Assembly (NCBI GenBank): GCA_017419325.1
Contig: JAFOLN010000354.1
Coordinates: forward strand, 1 to 10,260
DNA from: Clostridia bacterium
GTDB lineage: Bacteria; Bacillota; Clostridia; Oscillospirales; RGIG577
Length of the DNA: 10,260 nucleotides
Direction: 5' to 3'
Below, one piece after another: positions 1-7,363 of this stretch. Within the stretch, counting starts at the first letter, position 1. Every line of letters starts with the position of its first letter. Made by a program: the position numbers and the translations under genes. Under the pieces are notes generated by a model. It had not been told where the DNA came from and searched no databases. It saw only the letters and a list, made by a program, of their open reading frames with translations.

Positions 1-1686
1 GACAAGGGAGATCGCGGCGAAAAGGGCGACGCGGGCGAGATACTCAATCTTGATGCGTCGCTTTCTCTGTCGGGCCGCGCCGCCGAAGCGAAGGCCGTGG
101 GCGACGAGCTTAAAAAGGCGGTGCAAAGCTCGCTTCTTTATCTGCAGGCGTCAAACACGGGCGGTTACGCAAGCGCGGACGACTTTCCCGCGAACAGGAT
201 TATCAATATATCCTCAAACATCACGGCGGCGCACATCGCAAACCTGCCCGCCTACGGAGAGGCCTCATATGTGCTTACGCTGTCGTACAATCCCGCGTCC
301 GCATATTCGGCGCAAATCTTCTTCGGGCGTGACACGACGGCCGTGAGACTTAAGCTTTTAAGCGGCTGGACGCCGTGGCGCGTCGGGGCGAATCATGCGG
401 ACGTGGCGAAATACGCCGCCGTTGACGCGGGCGCATACGCAGCGCTTTCGGCGGTGCCGGAGAACGTGATATGTTCGCTCAATTTCGTCAATGCGGGCTG
501 GAGCGACGCGCCCGAGGGCGCGCAGTACGGCGTTCTTGCCGGGGCGCGAATTTCGCCCGGCTACAAGCTGCAGATAGTCTACGAATACGGCGACAGCAAG
601 CGCATCTGGTGGAGAATCGTCGCAAGGACTTCGCCCTACGGCGCATTGGTGGGCTGGCAGGGAGCGGCAACGCTTTCAGACCTTCAGACGGTGCAGAGCT
701 TCTGCAACAAGCTTATTCTCAGCGTATCGTCATATGTGGATGAAAAGGACATAACGGCGCTGAGCGAAATCACGGAGAATGTCATCATGCTTGCAAGTCA
801 GGCGAACTTCAGCGACTCGCCGTATTACAGTCCAATCTTCTTCAATAAGCGTTACTCGACGAATTACGACATCCAGTTTGCGCTTAAGTCCTCCTCGGGG
901 CAGCTTGTGTACCGCGTTATAGACCGAAGGAGCGGGGCAACTTATCAGGACTGGACGGTGCCGAGCCTTCTTGAGCCTTACAGCGTCCTTTCCGTGGGCG
1001 ATTCCATCTGTTACGGCTCCCGAAACGGTCACAGGGGGTACTTGGGCGACCTGAACCTCGTAAGGCAGAACGCCTCATACCCCGGCGCGTGCCTTGCCAA
1101 CATACGGATGAACACGGCGAACCACCTGTGCATTTATCAGCAGCTCATCGACTTCTCCGAAGCGGACGTAAACGCGGGATATTCGCCCGACGTCATCGTT
1201 GCGGACGGCGGCGTGAACGATTACTTCTACAACGCGCCGCTTGGCACGGTGCCGGCGCATCCCGCCGTTACAGCGGAGGAGGCCGCCGCGCTTGACAAGT
1301 CAACGCTTCTCGGCGGGCTTGAGTATCTTTTTTATCTTATGATAACGAAATACCCCGCGGCGCAGAGGTTCTTCGTCGCGGCCCACAGAATAAAGACGTG
1401 GCCGTGGACGGCGCACTTCACGGGCGGCTATACTCAGACCGAGATGAACGAGGCCATAGCCGAGGTGTGCAGGCTCTACGGCGTGGAGCTTATCGACGTA
1501 TTCAACCGCAGCGTGATAAACTCCGCGTTTTCTCAGTACGTTTCGCCTGTCGATTACGACACGGACCACACGGTGACGGACAGATATTACGTAAACAGCG
1601 ACGGCATCCACCCGCTGGCGCTGGGGTACCGTGAAGGCTACGTGCCGCTGGTGCGCGAGGCGCTTCGCGCAGGCACGCGAAAATAA
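1..1686 (+). CDS. Phage tail-fibre-like / surface protein with C-terminal SGNH hydrolase domain (5' truncated)
   Basis: The frame is open to the left edge, so the start lies outside the window; the internal GTG at 97 is not the real start. The visible 561 residues begin with collagen-like Gly-X-Y triplets (KGDRGEKGDAGE), followed by GRAAEAKAVGDEL, a phrase typical of Firmicutes phage tail and baseplate proteins. Residues about 60-128, 148-220 and 250-320 form three similar beta-rich modules, each ending in an aromatic/Trp motif (GWTPW, GWQ, QDW) and reminiscent of pyocin-knob repeats. The C-terminal domain is an SGNH/GDSL esterase fold: nucleophile motif G333-D334-S335, block III G404-V-N406-D407, and catalytic D534-G-I-H537. 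Such domains remove acetyl or acyl groups from glycans, so a role in host-surface binding and trimming is inferred. No other phage gene is visible, so a chromosomal surface protein remains possible. Domain calls are confident; phage origin is moderately so. Confidence 0.85.
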   Translation, partial: DKGDRGEKGDAGEILNLDASLSLSGRAAEAKAVGDELKKAVQSSLLYLQASNTGGYASADDFPANRIINISSNITAAHIANLPAYGEASYVLTLSYNPASAYSAQIFFGRDTTAVRLKLLSGWTPWRVGANHADVAKYAAVDAGAYAALSAVPENVICSLNFVNAGWSDAPEGAQYGVLAGARISPGYKLQIVYEYGDSKRIWWRIVARTSPYGALVGWQGAATLSDLQTVQSFCNKLILSVSSYVDEKDITALSEITENVIMLASQANFSDSPYYSPIFFNKRYSTNYDIQFALKSSSGQLVYRVIDRRSGATYQDWTVPSLLEPYSVLSVGDSICYGSRNGHRGYLGDLNLVRQNASYPGACLANIRMNTANHLCIYQQLIDFSEADVNAGYSPDVIVADGGVNDYFYNAPLGTVPAHPAVTAEEAAALDKSTLLGGLEYLFYLMITKYPAAQRFFVAAHRIKTWPWTAHFTGGYTQTEMNEAIAEVCRLYGVELIDVFNRSVINSAFSQYVSPVDYDTDHTVTDRYYVNSDGIHPLALGYREGYVPLVREALRAGTRK

Positions 1687-1720
1687 GGGTAATCCGATAC
1701 CATGAGCAATTCATGAAACA

Positions 1721-1760
1721 GGGGCAGGACCGCTTACGGTCCTGCCCCGAATTTTTTATT
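1721..1760 (+). terminator. Intrinsic terminator of the SGNH/tail gene, shared with the convergent MFS gene
   Basis: A perfect 12-bp stem (GGGGCAGGACCG with its complement at 1737-1748) and a CTTA tetraloop are followed by a T-rich run at 1752-1760. It starts 34 bases after the SGNH stop codon. The stop of the convergent MFS gene is at 1761, so the hairpin can also stop leftward transcription, although the T-run on that side is weaker. Confidence 0.9.
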
Positions 1761-3170
1761 CTATTCTGATTTGACTTCTATCTTTTCCTGTTCTATTTTC
1801 TTTTGTTCGTCCTTCTTTCCCTTTATGAAGAATAAGACGATAAGCACGGTCGCGGCGGTGCAGACGGTCATGCCCACGTAGCTGTGGTGCACGTTTTCAA
1901 CGGCGTAATTGCCGCCCGTTACACCGACCGACATGAGAGCCACAAAAGCCGCCGTACCCAGCGCGCTGCCCATGGTGCGAAGGCATGTTATGAGCGCGTT
2001 GCCGTCGGTCTTTTTTGCGCCCTCAAGACGCGCCATGCCGAAGGTCACAAGATTCATGACAACAAAGGCCATGCCTACGCCGAAGATGATAAGTATCACA
2101 ATAAGCATTATTATAGGGCTGTCCTGCCTTACGAAGAGTATGCAGGCGTTGCTCACCGTGGCAAGTATGCAGCCGATAAGCGCAAGCGGCTTCATGCCTA
2201 TCCTGTCGAAGAGCTTTCCCGTGAAGGGACTGAGTACTGCCATAATGACGGAGCAGGGCGCGATGACTATGCCGAACATGGTCGCGCTGTGACCCATTAT
2301 CGTCTGAACGAGTATGGGCATTATCGTGGGCATGGCGTTCATCGTGCCGTAAAGTATTACGCTCATTATGACGGCTACGGTGAAATCCCGCGTCTTGAAT
2401 ACCCTGAGATTAAGAAGCGGCTCGGGTATTTTCATTTGCCGCAGCGCGAATACCACGAGCGCGGCCGCGCCGACTATCAGAAGAAGCCCGACTCTCACGC
2501 TTAGGAAGGGATATGTTCCTATGTTGCCCGTGCCGAGCACTATGCCCGTAAAGCCCGCCGCCGCAAGCAGCATGGAGGGCACGTCGAAGCGCTGGGGCGT
2601 GTTTTCCAGCACGTTACGCATGAATATAAGGCCCAGCACCAGGTCTATAACGCATAATATAAGTATAATCCAGAATATGAGCCGCCAGGAATAGCGGTCT
2701 ATTATGACGCCGCCCAATATGGGGCCGAGTATGGGCGCGAGCACCACGGCAAAGCCGTATATGCCCATGGCGAAGCCTCTTCGCCCTTCCGGCACTATCG
2801 TAAGGATAACGACCTGCGTAAGGGAGATGATGATGCCGTAGCCCACGCCCTGCACGACTCTGCCCGCAAGCATGACGCCGTAGGTGGGGCAGAGGGCGCA
2901 AAGGAGCACGCCCACGGAGAAAAGCAGCATTCCTGTGAAAAAGAGCCGTTTTGTCTTGAACGTCTTTATTATAACGGCGGTGGCGAGTATCATAATGCCG
3001 CTCACCAGCGAATAAATGCTTGTAACGAGCTGCGCCTGCGAAGCGGGTATGGAAAATTCCTTCATAATGGCAGGCAGCGCGGTGCTCATGACGGTTGACA
3101 CAAGGGCGGTGATTATCGCGCCGAGCACTAAAACGACGAATACGCCCTTGGCGTTTACTTTAGTATCCAT
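1761..3170 (-). CDS. MFS multidrug exporter, DHA2 (EmrB/QacA-like) family
   Basis: This gene encodes a 469-residue polytopic membrane protein with about 14 hydrophobic segments, predicted to pump drugs or other small molecules out of the cell in exchange for protons. Visible family marks are motif B (GRVVQGVGYG, residues 103-112), the antiporter motif C (APILGPILGG, 145-154) and the following SWRLIFWI, which is typical of DHA2 members. The C-terminus is a short cytoplasmic Lys/Glu-rich tail. The frame is open further upstream, but the ATG at 3168-3170 is chosen for three reasons: it is preceded by GAAAGGA at good spacing, the protein then begins with MDTKVNAKG just before the first membrane helix, and a promoter lies between it and the upstream extension. 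It is transcribed alone and has no adjacent regulator, so the substrate cannot be inferred. Confidence 0.9.
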   Translation of the reverse strand: MDTKVNAKGVFVVLVLGAIITALVSTVMSTALPAIMKEFSIPASQAQLVTSIYSLVSGIMILATAVIIKTFKTKRLFFTGMLLFSVGVLLCALCPTYGVMLAGRVVQGVGYGIIISLTQVVILTIVPEGRRGFAMGIYGFAVVLAPILGPILGGVIIDRYSWRLIFWIILILCVIDLVLGLIFMRNVLENTPQRFDVPSMLLAAAGFTGIVLGTGNIGTYPFLSVRVGLLLIVGAAALVVFALRQMKIPEPLLNLRVFKTRDFTVAVIMSVILYGTMNAMPTIMPILVQTIMGHSATMFGIVIAPCSVIMAVLSPFTGKLFDRIGMKPLALIGCILATVSNACILFVRQDSPIIMLIVILIIFGVGMAFVVMNLVTFGMARLEGAKKTDGNALITCLRTMGSALGTAAFVALMSVGVTGGNYAVENVHHSYVGMTVCTAATVLIVLFFIKGKKDEQKKIEQEKIEVKSE

Positions 3171-3179
3171 GCGGGGAAA

Positions 3180-3186
3180 TCCTTTC
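3180..3186 (-). promoter_or_regulatory. Ribosome binding site fixing the MFS start
   Basis: On the minus strand this reads GAAAGGA, nine bases before the ATG. It supports the short form over an open frame that extends 88 codons further upstream through the promoter. Confidence 0.7.
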
Positions 3187-3210
3187 AATTGGTAAATAAA
3201 AATTGACCAT

Positions 3211-3242
3211 ATTATAATAGATAATTCACATAAAAAAGTCAA
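3211..3242 (-). promoter_or_regulatory. Sigma-A type promoter of the MFS gene
   Basis: Reading the minus strand, TTGACT (3237-3242) is followed after 17 bases by TATTAT (3214-3219), which overlaps a perfect TATAAT (3211-3216, 20-base spacing). The surrounding DNA is strongly AT-rich, in contrast to the coding DNA. The predicted transcript has a leader of roughly 35 bases. Confidence 0.65.
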
Positions 3243-3306
3243 ACACAATAAAGAACATATATGGCAATAAATATACGTTTTGGGGCGCGTTTTTATGAAA
3301 TGCGCG

Positions 3307-3332
3307 AAAAAATTCCTGCGTCCGTGCAGGAA
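3307..3332 (-). terminator. Second (backup) terminator downstream of the Nudix gene
   Basis: On the minus strand, TTCCTGC and GCAGGAA form a 7-bp stem around a 6-base loop, followed directly by six T (forward A-run 3307-3312). It lies about 30 bases beyond the stronger terminator at 3365-3400 and just before the MFS promoter, where it would catch read-through. Confidence 0.6.
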
Positions 3333-3364
3333 GCCGGGGCGGCGGGAAAGCTTATGACTTACCC

Positions 3365-3400
3365 CCAAAAAAACAAACGGGCGAGAAGCCCGTTTGTTTT
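3365..3400 (-). terminator. Intrinsic terminator of the Nudix gene
   Basis: Left arm 3370-3382 (AAAACAAACGGGC) pairs with 3388-3400 over 13 bp, with a 5-base loop. On the minus strand the stem runs into an uninterrupted T stretch. It starts 8 bases after the Nudix stop codon. Confidence 0.9.
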
Positions 3401-3408
3401 CGCGTCGC

Positions 3409-3801
3409 TTATTCCTTTTCTCCCTCGGCCACAAGCTGGTCGTAGAAGTGCTTATAGGGCGGGATTATCTCGTAATCCTTAAGCTCCTTTCTTGTTACCC
3501 ACGTATAGTCGTTGTGCTCGTTTAACGTAAGCTCGCCGCCGACTATCTTTGCGCGGTACATAAGCACCTCGACCTCCCACTTCATGAAAGCGTAAACGCC
3601 CTTGGAGTAAAGCCCCGTCACCTCGATATCAAGGTTCAGCTCCTCCTTGTATTCGCGCTTTATCGCTTCGTCGCTGGGCTCTCCGGGGCGCACCTTGCCG
3701 CCGGGGAACTCCCACATGAGCGGAAGCTCATCGTCCTTGCTTCTCTGTGCGATGAAGATCTTATCGCCGTCCTCCACAAGCGCCGTAACTACCTGAGGCA
3801 T
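3409..3801 (-). CDS. Nudix hydrolase, MutT/NudG-like (deoxy)nucleoside triphosphate pyrophosphohydrolase
   Basis: A 130-residue single-domain protein, the usual length for MutT/NudG-type enzymes, which hydrolyse (often oxidised or modified) NTPs and dNTPs to monophosphates and pyrophosphate. The Nudix box spans residues 35-57: G35, E41, R49-E50, E53-E54. The metal-binding REYKEE core is intact, but the usual Gly near its end is Asn56. The preceding W30-EFPGGK is also typical, and the N-terminal strand MPQVVTALVEDGDKIFIAQR resembles the CTP pyrophosphohydrolase/MutT group. The start ATG follows an AAGGAG site by 10 bases. The gene is a single transcription unit, divergent from typA, with its own promoter and terminators. 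The precise substrate cannot be told from sequence. Confidence 0.88.
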   Translation of the reverse strand: MPQVVTALVEDGDKIFIAQRSKDDELPLMWEFPGGKVRPGEPSDEAIKREYKEELNLDIEVTGLYSKGVYAFMKWEVEVLMYRAKIVGGELTLNEHNDYTWVTRKELKDYEIIPPYKHFYDQLVAEGEKE

Positions 3802-3858
3802 ATTTGAACAACTCCTTTTTTAAAGTAAATTCGATGTTATAATCTGTTAATCAACTAT

Positions 3859-3887
3859 ATTATACAGCATACTTTTGCATTTGGCAA
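3859..3887 (-). promoter_or_regulatory. Sigma-A type promoter of the Nudix gene
   Basis: On the minus strand TTGCCA (3882-3887) is separated by exactly 17 bases from a perfect TATAAT (3859-3864). It lies about 60 bases before the Nudix start in the AT-rich region between two divergent genes. Confidence 0.75.
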
Positions 3888-3943
3888 TTTAAACGGTAAT
3901 TTTTTCTGCAAAACATTAAAATGTAGTAAATACTTTCATTGTA

Positions 3944-3972
3944 TTGCGCATTTGTGTGTGATAATATATAGA
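3944..3972 (+). promoter_or_regulatory. Probable promoter of typA
   Basis: TTGCGC (3944-3949) is followed after 17 bases by TATAGA (3967-3972), within the run ATAATATATAG. Other box choices in this AT-rich stretch are possible. The position would give a leader of about 25 bases before the typA start. Confidence 0.4.
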
Positions 3973-3991
3973 GTGTTTTAATTTGAATTTG

Positions 3992-3997
3992 AAGGTG
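3992..3997 (+). promoter_or_regulatory. Ribosome binding site fixing the typA start
   Basis: AAGGTG, with six bases to the ATG at 4004. It argues against the in-frame TTG at 3983, which has no such site. Confidence 0.7.
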
Positions 3998-4003
3998 ATA
4001 ATA

Positions 4004-5836
4004 ATGGTTTTACAGGAAAATATAAGAAATATCGCTATAATCGCGCACGTTGACCACGGCAAAACGACCCTCGTTGACGCAATGCTCCGTCAGAGCGGCA
4101 TCTTCCGCGAAAATCAGCAGGTGGTAGAGCGCGTCATGGACTCAAACGACCTGGAGCGCGAGCGCGGCATAACGATACTTGCAAAAAATACGGCCATATA
4201 TTATGAGAATATTAAAATAAATATAGTTGACACTCCCGGACACGCCGATTTCGGCGGCGAGGTGGAAAGAAGCCTTGGCCTTGTGGACGGCGTGCTCCTT
4301 TTGGTTGACGCCTTCGAGGGCTGCATGCCGCAGACGCGCTTCGTGTTAAAGAAGGCGCTTGCGCTTGGGCTTAAGGTCATCATCGTTATAAACAAGGCCG
4401 ACAGGCCGAACGCCCGCCCCCATGAGGTGGTGGACGAGGTGCTTGAGCTCCTTTTGGACCTTGACGCAGACGAGTCGTATCTCGATTCGCCCGTAGTCTT
4501 CGCGTCGGGACGCGACGGCTGGGCTTCCTTAAGCCCCGACAAGCACGACGGCACCTTAAAGCCGCTCTTTGAAATCATAAAAAATCAGATTGACCCGCCC
4601 TGCGGCGTAGAGGACGGCCCCTTCCAGATGCTCGTGTCGAACATCGACTACGACAACTATACGGGACGCATCGCCGTGGGCAAGATAAACCGCGGCCGCA
4701 TAGCGCTTAACGACCAGGTTGTCGTCTGCCGCCAGAACGGAGAGACAGTCAAGGCGAAGGTATCGGGACTTTACACCTTCGAGAGCTTAAAGCGCGAGGC
4801 GGTAAGCGAGGCCTCCACGGGCGAGATTGTGGCAATATCCGCGCTTTCCGATATAAATATAGGCGACTCCATGTGTTCGCCCGACGCCCCCGATCCGCTG
4901 CCCGCGATAAAGGTTGACCAGCCGGTGCTTACGATGAACTTCTCCGTAAACGACGGCCCCTTCGCGGGGCAGGACGGCTCCTACGTCACCTCCCGCCACC
5001 TGCGCGACAGGCTCTATAAGGAGCTTGAGTCCAATATAAGCCTTAAGGTGGAGGACACCGACTCCGCGGACACGTTCAAGATATCGGGACGCGGCGAGCT
5101 TCACATAGCCGTGCTCATAGAGAACATGCGCCGTCAGGGATATGAATTTTTAGTATCGAAACCGAAGATAATAACGAAGGTGGTCGACGGCAAGATCTGC
5201 GAGCCTATGGAGCGTCTTGTGGTTGACGCGCCGGAGGAATACGTGGGCACCGTCATTGAGAGCACGAACCTTAGAAAGGGCGACCTTCTCTCCATAACGC
5301 CCACCCAGAGCTATTCGCGCATCGAGTTCATGGTGCCCTCCCGCGGCCTTATCGGATACAGAAGCGAAATGATGACGAAAACGAAGGGCACGGCAGTCAT
5401 AAACTCCATATTCGAGGGCTACGAGCCCATGCGCGGCGAGATACAGGAGCGCACCCGCGGCTCCCTCGTGGCGTTTGAAACGGGCAAGTCCGTGACCTAC
5501 GGCCTTTACAACGCGCAGGACAGAGGCGTACTGTTCATAGGCCCCAACGTGAATGTATACGAGGGCATGATAGTGGGCGAGAACAGCCGCGACGGCGACA
5601 TGGCGGTAAACGTGTGCAAAAAGAAGCACGTCACGAACATGCGCGCCTCCGGCTCCGACGAGGCGCTGAGACTTACGCCCCCGAAGACCCTGAGCCTTGA
5701 GCAGTGCCTTGAGTTCATAGCCGACGACGAGCTTCTTGAGGTAACGCCCAACTTCTTAAGACTGAGAAAGAAGTTCCTCTCGAAGGAGGAGCGCATGAAG
5801 TACGAGGCGCACAAAAAGGCGGAGGGAAAGAAGTAA
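4004..5836 (+). CDS. typA: Ribosome-associated translational GTPase TypA/BipA
   Basis: A 610-residue protein, matching the usual 605-615 of TypA/BipA, a GTPase of the EF-G/LepA class. It binds 70S ribosomes and supports large-subunit assembly and growth under cold or other stress. The GTPase motifs are complete: G1 AHVDHGKT (14-21), G2 RGITI (54-58), G3 DTPGH (76-80, with the catalytic-type His80), G4 NKAD (130-133) and a G5-like SGR (168-170). A beta-barrel domain II and EF-G III/V-like domains follow (RGELHIAVLIENMRR; VPSRGLIGYRSEM). The BipA-specific C-terminal domain is present, with TNMRASGSDEALRL near residue 545. The start is ATG 4004, chosen over TTG 3983 because of its ribosome binding site. 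It stands alone, divergent from the Nudix gene. No convincing hairpin terminator follows it, so some read-through into the NfeD operon is possible. Confidence 0.97.
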   Translation: MVLQENIRNIAIIAHVDHGKTTLVDAMLRQSGIFRENQQVVERVMDSNDLERERGITILAKNTAIYYENIKINIVDTPGHADFGGEVERSLGLVDGVLLLVDAFEGCMPQTRFVLKKALALGLKVIIVINKADRPNARPHEVVDEVLELLLDLDADESYLDSPVVFASGRDGWASLSPDKHDGTLKPLFEIIKNQIDPPCGVEDGPFQMLVSNIDYDNYTGRIAVGKINRGRIALNDQVVVCRQNGETVKAKVSGLYTFESLKREAVSEASTGEIVAISALSDINIGDSMCSPDAPDPLPAIKVDQPVLTMNFSVNDGPFAGQDGSYVTSRHLRDRLYKELESNISLKVEDTDSADTFKISGRGELHIAVLIENMRRQGYEFLVSKPKIITKVVDGKICEPMERLVVDAPEEYVGTVIESTNLRKGDLLSITPTQSYSRIEFMVPSRGLIGYRSEMMTKTKGTAVINSIFEGYEPMRGEIQERTRGSLVAFETGKSVTYGLYNAQDRGVLFIGPNVNVYEGMIVGENSRDGDMAVNVCKKKHVTNMRASGSDEALRLTPPKTLSLEQCLEFIADDELLEVTPNFLRLRKKFLSKEERMKYEAHKKAEGKK

Positions 5837-5877
5837 AAACGTCGAATTAACGCCCCATTGATTATTTTTTAACAAAT

Positions 5878-5906
5878 TAGACATAATTACATTATATACT
5901 TATATT
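5878..5906 (+). promoter_or_regulatory. Sigma-A type promoter of the NfeD-SPFH operon
   Basis: TAGACA (5878-5883) and TATATT (5901-5906), each one mismatch from consensus, are spaced by 17 bases. The predicted transcript would start near 5913, at or inside the palindrome TGCCTCAGGCA (5913-5923), leaving a leader of only about 25 bases before the NfeD start. Confidence 0.65.
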
Positions 5907-5912
5907 GTAAGC

Positions 5913-5923
5913 TGCCTCAGGCA
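5913..5923. repeat. Short palindrome at the predicted NfeD-SPFH transcription start
   Basis: TGCCT-C-AGGCA is a 5-bp inverted repeat around one base. Its position at the predicted start site would suit a small operator, but a single short palindrome can arise by chance. Confidence 0.3.
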
Positions 5924-5936
5924 ATGCGGAACGATT

Positions 5937-6419
5937 TTGGTAATCAATGCGTCTTTTATTGAGAAAGTGGCTGATGATGTGAATTGGGTTTGGATATGGC
6001 TTGCCGTTATTATTGTAGCGGCGCTTCTGGAGGTATTCTCCGTGCAGCTTGTGGCCATATGGTTCTCCCTCGGCGCCATAGTATCCATGATAGCCGCCCA
6101 TCTGGGGCTTGAACCGGTGTGGCAGATAGTGCTGTTCTTGGCGGTGTCGATAGTGCTTATACTTTCGACGCGCCGCGTTGTAAAAAAGATACTTACGCCG
6201 AAGCTCAAGCGCACCAACGCAGACCGCCTTATCGGCATGGAATGCGTCATAACGGAGGATATAGACAACCTTGAGGGCAGAGGCGCGGCGAAGGTGCTGG
6301 GACAGGACTGGACGGCCCGCGCCGTGCGAGATGACATAAAGCTTTCGGCGGGCGACAAGGCCGTCATACGCGAAATATCCGGCGTAAAGCTGATGGTCGA
6401 GCCCGTAAGTGAAGCATAA
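5937..6419 (+). CDS. NfeD-family membrane protein (short, protease-less type)
   Basis: A 160-residue protein with hydrophobic helices at about 17-35, 40-60 and 62-80, then a soluble C-terminal beta-barrel (OB-fold) domain at about 98-158. That domain shows the NfeD pattern: IGMECVIT, a WTARA core and a final GVKLMVEP. Members of this short NfeD class accompany SPFH/stomatin proteins and are thought to anchor or regulate their membrane assemblies. The SPFH gene follows after only 18 bases. No ATG in this frame fits. TTG 5937 is the first usual start downstream of the promoter but has only a weak GGA-like ribosome site; GTG at 5967 or 5979 is an alternative that leaves the domains unchanged. 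Confidence 0.85.
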   Translation: MVINASFIEKVADDVNWVWIWLAVIIVAALLEVFSVQLVAIWFSLGAIVSMIAAHLGLEPVWQIVLFLAVSIVLILSTRRVVKKILTPKLKRTNADRLIGMECVITEDIDNLEGRGAAKVLGQDWTARAVRDDIKLSAGDKAVIREISGVKLMVEPVSEA

Positions 6420-6422
6420 TAG

Positions 6423-6430
6423 AAGGAGGA
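6423..6430 (+). promoter_or_regulatory. Strong ribosome binding site of the SPFH gene
   Basis: AAGGAGGA with seven bases to ATG 6438, in the 18-base gap after the NfeD stop. It contrasts with the weak site of NfeD and suggests the SPFH protein is made in excess over its partner. Confidence 0.8.
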
Positions 6431-6437
6431 GAAAGAC

Positions 6438-7358
6438 ATGCTGGTACCTATTATCATTTTAGCTTTGGTGGTTATTTTCCTTATAAGCCGGATAAAGATC
6501 GTGCCTCAGGCTTCGGCCTACGTTATAGAGCGTTTCGGCGCGTATATTAACACCTGGGGCGTGGGACTTCACTTTCTTATCCCCTTTATCGACAGGATTG
6601 CAAGAAAGGTAAGCATAAAGGAGCAGGTGGCTGACTTCAAGCCCCAGCCCGTTATAACGAAGGACAACGTAACAATACAGATAGACACGGTCGTATTCTT
6701 TCAGATAACCGACCCGAAGCTCTACGCATACGGCGTTGAAAGCCCGATGCGCGCCATCGAGAACTTAACGGCTACGACGCTCAGAAACATCATCGGCGAC
6801 ATGGAGCTTGACCAGACCTTAACGTCGAGAGACACCATAAACTCGAAGATGCGCGAGATACTCGACGTTGCAACCGACGCGTGGGGCATAAAGATAAACC
6901 GCGTGGAGTTAAAGAACATCATCCCGCCCAGAGAGATTCAGGTGGCCATGGAGAAGCAGATGAAGGCCGAGCGCGAACGCCGCGAGGCAATACTTCGCGC
7001 AGAGGGCGAGAAGAGAGCGGCGATACTCGTGGCCGAGGGTCAGAAGGAGTCCGTAATCCTTCAGGCGGAGGCAGACAAGCAGTCGGCAATCCTTGCGGCA
7101 GAGGCTCAGAAGGAGTCGCAGATACGCATGGCCGAGGGTGAGGCCGAGGCAATACTGAAGGTGCAGGAGGCAACGGCCGAGGGTCTTAGGCGCATTAAGG
7201 CCGCAGAACCGGACAAAGCCGTGCTTATGCTCAAGAGCTTCGAGGCGCTGGAGCACGTAAGCGAGGGCAATGCAACGAAGATAATCATTCCTTCGGAGAT
7301 ACAGGCCCTGGGAGGTCTTGCGGCTTCCCTCAAGGAGCTTATAAAGGACGACGAATAA
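6438..7358 (+). CDS. SPFH/stomatin-type membrane protein (slipin/QmcA-like)
   Basis: A 306-residue protein with one N-terminal membrane anchor (residues 2-17). It continues into an SPFH/band-7 domain at about 22-175, shown by PQASAYVIERFGAY, the VPF-type segment HFLIPFID and NRVELKNIIPPREI. A charged helical region carries five 11-residue repeats at 182-236 (pattern xxAILxAEGxK), expected to form a long coiled coil, and a hydrophobic C-terminal patch follows (IIIPSEIQALGGLAASL). The family builds large oligomeric rings or scaffolds in the membrane that organise microdomains and control proteases. The short NfeD protein upstream is the usual genetic partner and confirms the stomatin-type assignment over FtsH-linked HflK/C. 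The start is set by an AAGGAGGA site. The client process is unknown here. Confidence 0.92.
   Translation: MLVPIIILALVVIFLISRIKIVPQASAYVIERFGAYINTWGVGLHFLIPFIDRIARKVSIKEQVADFKPQPVITKDNVTIQIDTVVFFQITDPKLYAYGVESPMRAIENLTATTLRNIIGDMELDQTLTSRDTINSKMREILDVATDAWGIKINRVELKNIIPPREIQVAMEKQMKAERERREAILRAEGEKRAAILVAEGQKESVILQAEADKQSAILAAEAQKESQIRMAEGEAEAILKVQEATAEGLRRIKAAEPDKAVLMLKSFEALEHVSEGNATKIIIPSEIQALGGLAASLKELIKDDE
6981..7145 (+). repeat. Five 33-bp repeats inside the SPFH gene (11-residue coiled-coil units)
   Basis: Units begin at 6981, 7014, 7047, 7080 and 7113 and encode REAILRAEGEK, RAAILVAEGQK, ESVILQAEADK, QSAILAAEAQK and ESQIRMAEGEA. The DNA is well diverged between units, so this is an old structural repeat of the family rather than a recent expansion. 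Confidence 0.85.
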
Positions 7359-7363
7359 ACGAA

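Noticed and set aside
97..99. GTG as the start of the SGNH/tail gene
   Set aside because: The frame is open through the window edge with collagen-like triplets before it, and there is no ribosome site at 97.
1884..2694. Plus-strand open frames opposite the MFS gene
   Set aside because: They lie antisense to a clear transporter, lack ribosome sites and are rich in His/Tyr/Arg as expected for reverse frames.
3286..3306. Imperfect GCGCGTTTT / GAAATGCGC hairpin
   Set aside because: It depends on two G-T pairs and a 3-base loop, lacks a T-run and is not linked to any gene end beyond the stronger nearby terminators.
3171..3434. Upstream extension of the MFS frame
   Set aside because: It runs through the MFS promoter and a terminator and encodes a basic, low-quality sequence; the ATG at 3168-3170 has a proper ribosome site.
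3261..3482. Small plus-strand open frame (73 codons) between the MFS and Nudix genes
   Set aside because: It has no good ribosome site, crosses two minus-strand terminators and overlaps the Nudix gene. Its composition is that of a shadow frame.
5837..5877. Terminator after typA
   Set aside because: A T-run (5864-5870) is present, but I found no convincing GC-rich stem before it.
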